Shown here one piece after another: positions 47,541-58,291 of a DNA stretch of 64,000 nucleotides (positions are counted from its first letter, which is position 1; each line of letters begins with the position of its first letter). Below the pieces are notes generated by a model. The model was not told where the DNA came from and ran no database searches. It saw nothing but the letters and a program-made list of their open reading frames with translations. The DNA lies in assembly GCF_000150275.1 (NCBI RefSeq), contig NW_002060956.1:1697207-1761206 (forward strand), written 5' to 3'. A program made the translations under genes and the position numbers. This DNA is from Trichoplax adhaerens (lineage: Eukaryota > Placozoa > Uniplacotomia > Trichoplacea > Trichoplacidae).

Positions 47541-48891
47541 CAAATTGCTTTAGCTTGTTTAGTTACGCTATTAAACATGAAATAGTTAGATAATTACCAT
47601 CACTGAAATGTTGTGAAAAGATGGAAAAAAGACTTTGCATAAATATCTTGACTACAAATTGTATAGCTTACATCAATCTATGAACAGTGCAATCTAGTCA
47701 TTCTGTTGCTATCTTGATGTGGCCGCAGGAAGAACATTTCATGATATACTGAAATAGTTAATTATGTTAGGCTGTTCTACAATGTCGCAAGCTAACATTA
47801 ACATACATAGATTCTATTAATTAAAAAAATGATAATACTAATTTTTATATCTAACTACGTACATTAACTCTATCTCTTCACTATCATAATTTTTAATTGA
47901 ATATCATATTCCCAAGTATTTTATGCAAGCTTATAGTGATAAATAGCAACTGTACCGGTATTTTGCCATAGATAGAAATAGAATAGTTGCATTGCAGAAA
48001 AGTTCATATTTAATCGCATACGGTAATTAAAAGTATAAAAGCTTTTGGTGCAGAATAAAGATATTTTACCGTAGTAAAATATGACCTGTGAATAATAGAA
48101 GTCGAAACAAAATCAAGGCGCAAGTAAGAATATATTATTAATGTTGAAGATCGCTCTCACACGTGACAGATTCGAAGAAAATATCGACGATATACTGCAA
48201 AGTTGTTATTGGTCAATAGTACTGTATTTTCATATGATTAATGAGGTACGGTTTTCTTTAACTTGGCTTGGATAGTTGACGAAAGTAGCAAGAAGTTATC
48301 ATAGAAAAAATAGATGACTCGTGCAATGGTATTAGTTGAGTATGGCTCATAAAGTTAAGCTTGTTCAGGTTTTACCATAAAGTAGCGCAATATCTTGATT
48401 GATTACGCTTTGCTGTTTGATAATAGTCTCAACAAAAACGGAGTAAATCTAAAGCATTTTATGGAAGGCCAACCGTTAATTTTTAAATTTAAAGTGTCAG
48501 TAATAATTATACTATCTTTATTTAAACAGAAACAGAACATCAGGCCTATAGCCTTTAGGTTAATAGCACCATAATTTGAATATGCTATTAATCAGACAGG
48601 GTAGCAATTTCTTTCGTTCTCTAGCTTTCACCATCTTCGGTTAACAGGTTGAATTCCATCCTTGAGTGAGCTATTTTCACTTTTTGGCGTTTCAACTGAT
48701 CTGGTTATCCTTGTGAGACTATGTAATGACCGAGTAATAGTCTTTTACTATTGCTATATGAGGTCTTTTAAAAGAACCGGAATAGGTCTTCTCAACTTTT
48801 TCCTGAGGTCAGTTTGTCGGGTGGTAATATACCAAGGAATTCCAATGTCAGGGCAAAGTGGTTTCTTTTCGGATCCCACCGCTGCCATCAG
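47541..48891. other. intergenic sequence with a weak open frame
   Basis: A plus-strand 95-codon frame (48662-48949) starts at a non-ATG codon and runs into the inverted repeat at 48892, so it is not a convincing gene. It includes the 36-bp word TGTAATGACCGAGTAAYAGTC... also seen near 24366. No other feature recognised. Confidence 0.4.
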
Positions 48892-49187
48892 TGTCACAAA
48901 ACAAGTTTTCGTGATCGTTTCCAAACTAAACTATCTACTCTTAAGGTGACTAACTCTGGAGATCCTCAGTAAAGGAAAACTAACTTATTCCTATATTATA
49001 GAAAATGAGTCCAACGATAGGTTAATGGTTTAGGTTATTAAATAAATATTTTATTACCAGCTATTGCCACTTAGTATCAGAGTACTCTAGCGTAGCCTCA
49101 GTGGAACTAAGATTAAAATCAACAATCAGGCTTATATACAATCTCCTATGTCACACAAATTCCCCAGTGCTAATCTGCCACATTAAA
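48892..49187 (-). repeat. ~295-bp dispersed repeat, LTR-like (minus orientation)
   Basis: The inverted partner of 35108-35398. On the plus strand it starts TGTCACAAAACAAG and contains GATCCTCAGT, GCCTCAGTGGAACTAAGATT and ATGTCACACAAAT. Read on the minus strand its right end is TTTTGTGACA, matching the 3' end of solo LTR family 1. The two copies, about 14 kb apart, are diverged. Target duplications were not found, so exact borders are open. Confidence 0.65.
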
Positions 49188-49571
49188 TTAAATCATATAG
49201 AACGCACTACAGGCTTACTATAGACTATACCGAGTGTTAATTAATATATCTCGCTAGATAGAATTAATTAGCAAGTTCAATTAGTTGTCACACCACAATG
49301 GTGCAATATCGAATTCTTGAATTAGTTATATTGCTGACTTCGGCATAATTAATTAATAACAATTAATATAGTTTGACTCAATTCAAAGTCATAAGTAATA
49401 ATAATCAATTAGCAATTGAGGATTGCTGTCTACTAGACAACAATTTTTAATAAATATTTTTAATAACACGACAGTATTTTGCAAGGTTAATTATAACCTT
49501 TACAGTCATTTTACTATCTTAGATTACTACTAGCTATTATCAAAGAGTTTCAAGCTCCGTAACAATAGTAC
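49188..49571. other. AT-rich spacer
   Basis: Very AT-rich with many AATTA words. No gene or repeat recognised. Confidence 0.5.
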
Positions 49572-50099
49572 AGTAGTGAGACAGTGTTATATACTGTATT
49601 AGAGTAGAAATATCTACCTTAGGATAATTTTGTTAGCCTATCCTTATTTAGTTAGCTTCTAATTAGGATATACTGTGTTTTAATATAGTATTGGCTTTAT
49701 GTGAAAGTGACATATATACATTGTGACGGAGTATAGACTCCATCAATTAATTGTGGCATTAGCCTTGGTAAATAGTAATTAAGATTTTATTAATTGGCAA
49801 TAACATTTATTTATTAGCTATGGGGTAATTATAACATTATTAGTAGTCTAATTACACTTGTTGTAGACTCTGTGCAGAACAATGTGTTTACAGAAGTAAT
49901 AAGTAATGTTCACACCATAGTAATCTCTGTTACTTTGTGCTGAGCCTTTGGTTGTTAATTGGCTCTTAATTAGTTCATAACTCATTAGTGTTGTTTACGC
50001 CGTTTGTCATACTAAACCATATAGGCAAACGGCTATACAAAAGCTGTATGTTTTAGAGTTGTTTACCTAAGCTGTGCACCGAGTGCAACCGAGCTAGGG

Positions 50100-50107
50100 T
50101 ATATAAA
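50100..50107 (+). promoter_or_regulatory. TATA box of the nested LTR
   Basis: TATATAAA followed by a GC-rich leader (GCCCAGCTCCC). It lies about 90 bp before the AATAAA. By position it should drive the U3-R boundary. Confidence 0.75.
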
Positions 50108-50188
50108 GCCCAGCTCCCTCACTAGCAGTTCAGTTGTCGGTTGACCGTGGGGTCAGAGTAGTCTTGGATGGCAAGACTACCTTCGCTC

Positions 50189-50194
50189 AATAAA
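50189..50194 (+). terminator. polyadenylation signal of the nested LTR
   Basis: AATAAA in CGCTCAATAAAACTA, downstream of the TATA box by a distance that would place it within the R region. Confidence 0.65.
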
Positions 50195-50810
50195 ACTATT
50201 TTAAAAGTCTAAGACTAGTCTACGCTTAGCCCGTTGGGGCATACTTGGCTGTTGTAGCCCTAGCATTCATACAACTTCAAAGGCCCAGGTCTCCCTGTCG
50301 TGGGCTGACTACGACATACATATACTGAAATTAATGGTTATATTAGGGAATGCGAATTATCTACTTACAGTTCGAATCATTGTCATTATAACTTACTTAT
50401 GGTAGATGGTAAATTATCATGGAAATGCTCCGTGGTGGGAAATGTCGTAATTTGACTATTCTGTATTAGTCATCAAATGTCTATGTTCGTAAATACTGTT
50501 GTCTGCATGGTGGAGCAGTAGCTAAAATTAATATCTAATTCAGTGAATGATTCCAAAGTTAATCGTACTAACTATGACTCATGAACTATTGAGGAAGAGT
50601 ATATAAACGCAATATATCGTGTAATAAAGTTAATTCTTAAACTTAGTGTTTAACGTAAAATACAAGGCGTCTAAGTCTTTGTGTAGTCTGCTAGTAGAGC
50701 AAAAGTGTTCCTGATAATGCAGATATCGTTCCTTGATACGTGGCTCAAGGAATTGACTTATTGATTGGACATTACGTTATCATTTTACAAAGCTGTTTTG
50801 TAACAAGTAG

Positions 50811-53800
50811 TTTTTAAATCATTAATTGAATTTCTGTTTATTATAACGGCATTGAGTTACTTATTTCACAAGGTTTTGTACGTTCTTCTAACTGAAACTG
50901 CTGCGTAATATTTACACAACTCTTCTAAATGACTATCACAAAGAACTTCCTTTCTTTTGATTGTATTTTTGTTACGTGGATAAGTTTATTTAATAATTAT
51001 TGCAGCTGCAAATATTTGGAAAATTGTTGTTGCAAAATATTTAATAAATTTACTATTTCTAAATATCTTTAGGCTGATATAAAGAGATATTGTATTTAGA
51101 TAGAAGTAATCAAGGTGAGTTATTAGTTTAGGATTAGTTAAAGTCTACTATTGCTTGGTTTCCAATTTTCTCGTACTTGATAACTGGTTAAAATTTCATT
51201 TTCATTAAGAATTTACCATAACATTAAAATTTAGTCATATAATTAATCCCTACTAAAATTTTTAATTTTCTACCGCAATTTACTACACAGTTAATCATAT
51301 TTTATAATTCACTAATGATCTGTCATAGTTTGAGATTTTAAATGCCTTGACTTTGGATAGCAAAGATTTTATTTGGATGTAAACTTACTATAAAATCTGA
51401 TCTTATTTCTATAAAGCTTTCGTAAATAATAAAGTCTATAGATGCTTAGGATAAAATTTTAGCGTTAAAAAATTATTTTAAAAGCATTACAATTTTTCGT
51501 ATCATTAGTATATTTTATAATCAGGAGTTCGAATTCTCAACCATGCGATAATTTAGAAATGGCAGGTTATATCTGTTAAGATAAACCTGACAGCATTAGT
51601 ATATCATACCAAATGCGTTTGTTTATTTATCATCTTTGGAGTGAAATACTTTGTAATCAATCTTCGTTTATTCTACAACTACAATACCATAGTAATCAAA
51701 TTTATTACAGGATGATAAAATGAAAAGTACCCTTGGTAATAATGTACAGCCGTGGTTTATCCTCGTATGCTTAAGTAACATTTCGATACTATGTGCATAT
51801 CTAAAAATTTTTAGTAATTTTACTTTTGTTTATTATCTAAACTTCATCGAATACAGAAAATTTGAAGTAAAATAGAATTAGCATAGTTGTTGACATCTTA
51901 GGAGTTTATTTTATTATAAAATTTAAAATTTCCTATTGAACCTAACAATTTTACTATCTACGAAATACGACTAAATTAATGCTAAAGGATAAAAGGAGCT
52001 TATTAAAGATTCTAAACGCAATTTATGACAATTTTATTGTTTGGCCCTATAATAATTTATAACTATTTCGGTAGTGATAATTAAAAGATGTAGATTTAAA
52101 ATAAGAGCTACGTGTGAGTTAGTAACTGCTGACCGTTAGGCAATATAAAGGCTAGAGAAGAAAGTTTATGACTAAGGGATAAAGTAGGGTTTTTAGTCAC
52201 GGCCACAAACACCAAATATAAATATTATAGTAGTACATACAAACCTCAACCCGTCTCATCATCAGCCTTGGTCTCATATATACTTTAATGCTGCTTAGTC
52301 TACTAAAGCCCTATTTCAAAATTATTTTAATAAGTTATTTCACGAATGATCTGATTTTTTAGAATAGATTATATTTAGACGGAAAGACACTATTTAATTT
52401 TTAATTAATTGCGTAAACTAATGTAGCTAATTACTGTAGTTCACTCACAATATATTGGAAAAATGATATAAAATGAAATTATTACACGTTATAGAATAAT
52501 TACTCGCTTGCTGTAAACTTTCAATTAGTATCACCTAATGTTCAAATAGAAAACTATTTTATATAGCTGTTACTTTTTTTTGTACGCAATGCAGAGCACA
52601 ATAGTCATCTGGCTATTTTAAAGGTAATGGTAGATCATATTTTATAAGTATTCGGCTATAAAATAGATTAATCGCTACAGATTTTAGTGAGAAGATTTTT
52701 CGTCTGCGGTATTGTAACCTAGAATAACAAAAACGAGTATTTAATTCATACCAAATCACAATCATGTGAGAGCCATGCTGTATTTCTGGTGTGGCTTAAA
52801 TGATGTCTTCACATCAAGTTATAATGATATTCTTAGCATTGAAGCAAATATACTAGCGTTGTATGATCCTGTCAAAGAGTTTTCTGAAAACTAAGCATTA
52901 GGAATGATGGGATTAGCGAAGTGAATCTAACTTCCATTTGTTCCACTCTTGAATTTATTACCGATTGCTAAACTGTTGAAGGGTTCTAATTACAGCCAAT
53001 AATTGCCATCTCTATATAAAGAGTCTTAGTATTATACATATGTGAACACATATATTTTTAAACAAGCTAGCCTATTATTAAAATAATCCTAAAACTCTTG
53101 GCTATTGATAAAAACTTGGATAGCTATAAATATGGCTGGCATTATTTGGATTATAATTTATGGAGAATAGACCATTTTAAAGTTTTAAATAGCATACAGA
53201 TGCCCTAGTTGCCTAATAAACACAGATTTACTTATAGTCAATTTGCTAACTTTAGTGGTATACAGAAAATTGTACCACAGAATAGTTCTAAGCTCTTGTA
53301 ATTAGTTACTAGACTTTAAAGTAACAATTAATTAAAAAAGTAGTTGCTGCTCGAAAGTGTCGTAGAGAAATAAAGAAATACTGTTGCAGCAATAAAGAAA
53401 GGTAGAAGTTTTGCAAGACTTGGATATTACGGCTAATCTTAAGTTTTTAAATTTTGTAATCAATTTGATTGCTTATGATAGGAATTCTACTCTTTTTTAT
53501 GTTAATGCTCTTATTATTAAATTATATTGCTGTTTGGTAAAGCTACATTTGTCGTATGCTTTGTGTATATTTTCGATAATTTCAGAATGAAACATACATC
53601 GTACATTGGTATTTTCCTACCCGATTTTCTTTCGGTTTAAAGTACAGTGGTATTTTTTATTAAAGTAGACCAATACTTATTTACTACAATTGAATTAAAC
53701 ATATAAAAATGATTAGAGAACTGATATTATGACTCGTTACAGAATGTTCTTTTCATATTTATGAAAGATGAAACATCGAGATAAAATTGTTCTTCGTAAG

Positions 53801-56800
53801 CAATGCGGGACAATAAATAAATTCTAGGGATATTGATTATAAAAATTCAGTGATAAATTCGAGTTTCTTTTATTCAATTTGATTTTCATACAATGCCACT
53901 CCTTGAGGCATTTTAGAGGATAGTATTCCTTAAATGGTAGTAGTTCTTTAATAAATAATTTACATTGTATCTAGACTGCGAACTAATATTTTTGTAGAAA
54001 GTCTCAAAATCAATCTCGCTGTTTTTTCATTCTGGTCACAAACAGTTTAATTCGAGGTAATGACGTTAATTAATTAAATTATTTTATTAATCATCTTTTG
54101 TTTTCGCCTAATTACGTGTAATAATGAGTAAATACACTACCATACATGACGAGAAATTACTAAATCTATAGTATGCAAATCTATATGATTGTAAATTATG
54201 CTTATTACGGATATTGCTTAAGAAGTATTCTTAAAATCAAGAATGTGTTAATCGTAAACTTCAATTCTTGATAGATTATTAATAAAATAATTAAATCTGT
54301 ATAAGATCTGAATGGCTATGGCATTTTCGTACTATAGCACACAAATTGAAAATTTCCGTAAAATTAAAGTCATGCAAATGTCTTAACCTGACTCATAATA
54401 TCAAAAATAGCATCATCTTTAGTATTTTATGTGATATCCATTTTGTTTGCTATACGCGTTTATTGTCATCTTCATTCTTTGATACTGCATATCCTGTGGG
54501 CGGAAGATCAAAATCGAATCAATCATTAATATATATTAATAATTGTATAATTGCCAACCAAAGTGGATATTGCTTTCAATGTATTGGTGTTTACTTGTCT
54601 TCGTCATAAATTAGATGCATTTTAGTAGTTTATGACCCAATGATCAATTAGATTTTGTATTAACAAATCGTAATTGTAGCAATAGCATTGCTACTCAATA
54701 TTCATATAAGATTTCCTTTCGCTTGAGAAATAATCTAGTGATATGATGGTATAGCGTACTTATCATTCTCAAACCTTGATCTATCAGATCCTGTCTTAGA
54801 TTTGAGTAGCGGGAAAAGATTCATGATATGAGTTTGTTCATGTTATAGCGGAAATGTTACGTGAAATATAAATAATGTTAAGGCATGCTGTTCTTGCCAG
54901 CTCAATATAATCAAAATAAAAAGCAATTTTGAATAAATCGAAAATTTTAAATAGTATCTAGTATTTATAAGTCTATATGCAGTGTGTCTTAATATTCAAT
55001 TAGTGAAACAATTTCTATTTAATGGTAGATGAATAACCTTGTCATTATGACTAATATTAGCATATAATGCAACAAGATTTCATAAATTGGAAGTTCTATG
55101 CTAATTATTTCTTTGTAGAGAAAATCTATAGCAAATTGTTCAAGATTAAATGTTCAATTTTTATTCATCTTCATTAGAAAAAAATGCATTAATTGAATGT
55201 TAATTACTTGTCTAGACGACAAGGATTTCGAGGTGATTTATATTAAAAAGCATACTAGTACTTTGAAAGGTAGTTTTTTTCAAGGTAATGAATATTGAAT
55301 TATAAGAAGAATAAGAATTTTAGGATTACAATTAGTTTACCTTATGACAAGCCCTATCAGTACTTATTTCAAATTGAAGAGCATAATATTATAAGACAAG
55401 CGGATATTAAATTACATAAAATTGTGAACTTCAATTGAGAGTTTTTACTTATTATTGCTACATCAAAATTTGAATTTGTCGAATACTCAATATTAATATA
55501 TCAAGCTGAATTGGACTGATCTTCAATTTTGTATTACTTTAATAATAGAAGCTAGACGTAAGTATAGCAGCTAACTAACGGTATAATTTACTTCGTAAAT
55601 GTAATTATTAATACTCTTATTACTATTTTCTTTTATGATATGAGTTTTACCTGGACTACAATAATGATTTATGTACATGATCGAATGTCTCGGAGTAGGT
55701 TGATATGAACTTCACTTTCTTTCTGATTTTACTGTATTCGTCATCAAATACAGAAGCGCTGGGCGAACTACTATTCATTCTCTTAGAATCTTTCTCTGTA
55801 GATAATTGCATAACCTTACGGTATGACATACAAAACTTATTTATTTGGCGCTCCTACTATAAGGCAAAACAAATTGCTTTTAAAATTTATTGCAGTATAT
55901 GCGCATAATTTAGTTCGAAGAGAATCATTAATGCTAATAGAAAATGCTAATTTTGAAGTAAAATCTTATAGCAACCGAGAGTAAACATTTAAAGAAAATT
56001 ATTAGTATTTGTTTTGTCATTGTTCCTGGGTATAGTGTGTCGTATATGTCAGTCATAGTTGAAATTATGATTAGAAGAGGCAATTTCGAGAAATTGGAAC
56101 CTCACCCTAAGTTAACACTTATAATTTAAAAGGTATTAGTATTAAACGGAAAGCATTTTATAAATTGTATGTAGAAATTCTCAGTGTTGTTACGTAGAAA
56201 GAACTGGCTTTAAAATGGTTATCGATTAATTAAGGCTAAAAGATTATCAATTCTATACTGGTCTCCTAGATTAGTAACCATCATATAATATACAATGTTG
56301 CTTCTAAGTTTGAAATTGTAATTTATTCCAACCATGAAACTATTCGAATGAGAAATTTTAATTTATAATTAAGATTTGGAGGGATTATTTAAAATACTTC
56401 AGATTGTCACAATTGGCCTAGAGTGATATAGGGAGGAAGCTACTCCATGTAGATTTTCTTTTAATCATAGATAGTCAGTAAAAATGAGTGATCGGTTTTA
56501 AGATTTCGCTTGATAAATTGAATTTTCTGGGCAGTCTCGCGGTCTAAGAATTGGTTAAGAAATAAATTATGTAGTGCTATGATTAGATATAAAAGCGTTT
56601 CCAGTCTTCGTTAGTTATTGTGATGCTAGAAAGGAAAGTCTGTAATAGAAGAAATAGAGAGTCTACTGCTTGATATTCTCTATTTATTTTCTTATTAATA
56701 CTCTTTGCGACTCGATATTCGCTTTCGTTTCTATAATAGAACGCTATATCAATCAATCTTTTGCTCTTTAGTCACCCTGAATAAAATAAAAATTGCGTAA

Positions 56801-57166
56801 AAATTGATTTTTATTTTGTTTAATCAATTGAAAATGAAAGTTATTTTCTTATCGTGAAGTATATTACTTCAACATTTGGTTTTCATTGTATTAGTAGCAG
56901 ATGGGCAAATGACCCAAGTGTACTTTCGTCGTATTTTGCTTTTAATACATCAATAGTTCGTAATATCGTTCGCAATTTTCATATTAAGTTTTATCCAAGC
57001 TTTAATATGATGTGGTATATATTCGTGCATACGTTGCATGCTAGATTAGTCATTTGTGATTTAACTTTATTGGACATTAATCGCAATGATACATCCTACT
57101 AAGATTAGTTCTCGTTTATTCAATAGCTAGTTCACAAAATATCAAACCTGTATATCTGATGGGATC
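50811..57166. other. gene-poor region upstream of GPCR 3
   Basis: AT-rich DNA without a defensible gene. Weak plus-strand candidates: 54346-54609 (87 codons, non-ATG first codon), 55705-55908 (67 codons, true ATG, hydrophobic start MNFTFFLILLYSSS resembling a signal peptide) and 56854-57102 (82 codons, first codon GTG), which ends just before the GPCR 3 start in another frame. A GAGTTCGAATTCTC word near 51527 looks like a tRNA T-arm but has no surrounding cloverleaf. Confidence 0.4.
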
Positions 57167-58291
57167 ATGGCAAATGCGGAGGATATCGCTTATTATACAC
57201 GAGTATTGCAAAATAATAATGGAGTGCGTATTGTAACATGGATGTTTGGAATTATTGCCATTCCATCGAATTTGATCATCATTCTATGGATAGCATATAA
57301 TTACTGTCAAAATGGCTTGCTTCATCGGTATTTCAGACATCGTAACAGCTTTAACTTAAATCCTTCTTTCGCATTTTTGCTATTTAACTTAGCGGTATCG
57401 GATCTCCTTGGCGGAAGCTACCTTCTAATCTTAGCTATCAGCGACGCTACATATACTATATCGCAAAATTTCAGTAATATTAGCTATTTACGAATTCATC
57501 CTTCTGTTGATACTTGGATTATTAGTCCAACCTGTTCCGTAGAAAGATTCTTAGCTCAAACATCCCTTATTATTTCTATTTTAATAACCTTTGTTATAAC
57601 CCTTGACCGCTATTTAGCCGTTTTTTATTCAGCATCAACTCGGTATCGAATTTCAGTATTTCAAGCACAAGTCACATTGGCTGTATTCTGGACTATTGGA
57701 ATAATCCTTGCCATATTAGGCGCAGTTGATAGCTATAGCATTTCTTTAAAGAAACCCGGCCATTATAGTATTCTTGGACACTTATGTCAATTAGAAGGAT
57801 CGAGCACATTTATCATTAATGCTCTAACATACCTCGATATGACTGTCGGTATTGGAGTCAATATTGTGATTGCTATACTTTATATCGCTATATTAATCCG
57901 ATTAAAAAGACATCGACAAAGCATACAGCGACGTAAATCACCTATTGAACGTCATATTCAAGTTATAACTGCATGGATTATTATTACTAGCGTAGTAACG
58001 TGGATACCGGTTATCGTGTGGGTAATTATTCAACGCGCTATGACTCCAGTAGAATTTGATGATCGAGAAAATTTCCTCTTGCCGATACTTGTCATCATGT
58101 TGTATTCTAATACGGCGCTTAATCCGCTTATTCCTGTCATCATTAAAATACTAGTTACTTCACGGCTGCATAATTTATTTACCTCAAGAACTGACGTTAC
58201 ACCTAGCCAGTCAAGGGATAAAATGAACGTTGTTGTTATAACTACTACAATTATTCCCAAAGTTATTGCGTCGGACTCGGCCAATGTCTGA
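57167..58291 (+). CDS. class A (rhodopsin-like) GPCR, intronless, copy 3
   Basis: Single-exon receptor of 374 residues, ligand unknown. Landmarks: TM1 Asn35 (PSNLIII); TM2 LAVSDLLGGSYL with Asp79; Cys123 (SPTCSVERFL) and Cys207 (HLCQLE) for the TM3-ECL2 disulphide; intact DRY (147-149); TM4 Trp175; TM6 VTWIP with Trp279 and Pro281; TM7 NPLIP (319-323), where the Tyr of NPxxY is Pro. The basic third intracellular loop (LKRHRQSIQRRK, 247-258) suits G-protein coupling. Sequons NFS (101-103) and NIS (104-106) lie in ECL1. The N-tail is about 22 residues without leucine-rich repeats. It is closest to the receptor at 42953 by shared ISDATYT/ISDATFK and ILG.LCQLE motifs. Confidence 0.93.
   Translation: MANAEDIAYYTRVLQNNNGVRIVTWMFGIIAIPSNLIIILWIAYNYCQNGLLHRYFRHRNSFNLNPSFAFLLFNLAVSDLLGGSYLLILAISDATYTISQNFSNISYLRIHPSVDTWIISPTCSVERFLAQTSLIISILITFVITLDRYLAVFYSASTRYRISVFQAQVTLAVFWTIGIILAILGAVDSYSISLKKPGHYSILGHLCQLEGSSTFIINALTYLDMTVGIGVNIVIAILYIAILIRLKRHRQSIQRRKSPIERHIQVITAWIIITSVVTWIPVIVWVIIQRAMTPVEFDDRENFLLPILVIMLYSNTALNPLIPVIIKILVTSRLHNLFTSRTDVTPSQSRDKMNVVVITTTIIPKVIASDSANV

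Larger units (their letters stand above)
49717..50321 (+). mobile_element. solo LTR of a second family, nested, with TACAT TSD
   Basis: The element runs 49722-50316 (595 bp). It starts TGTGACGGAGTATAG and ends GACTACGACA, again TG...CA with short inverted ends. It is flanked by perfect 5-bp duplications TACAT (49717-49721 and 50317-50321) and sits precisely inside LTR copy 3; joining the outer parts restores the sequence seen in copy 1. It has TATATAAA (50100-50107) and AATAAA (50189-50194), spaced so that the polyadenylation signal would fall in R. It is clearly more GC-rich than its surroundings. No coding part remains. Confidence 0.95.
49572..50810 (+). mobile_element. solo LTR, family 1, copy 3, interrupted by a nested LTR
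   Basis: The outer element runs 49577-50805. It starts TGAGACAGTGTTATA and ends TTTTGTAACA, with perfect AGTAG target duplications (49572-49576 and 50806-50810). Without the nested insert and its target duplication it is about 629 bp, against 631 bp for copy 1. TATATAAA is at 50600-50607 and AATAAA at 50623-50628. It is broken at 49721 by the second LTR. The insert must be younger than this copy. Confidence 0.93.

Noticed and set aside
48892-49126. ATCAG as target duplication of the minus-orientation repeat
   Set aside because: ATCAG occurs at 48887-48891 and again near 49121, but similarity to the partner copy at 35 kb continues well past the second ATCAG, so it is not the element border.
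51520-51545. tRNA-like GAGTTCGAATTCTC word
   Set aside because: Only a T-arm-like palindrome is present. No acceptor stem, D-arm or anticodon arm could be paired around it. A similar word near 30815 also lacks a cloverleaf.
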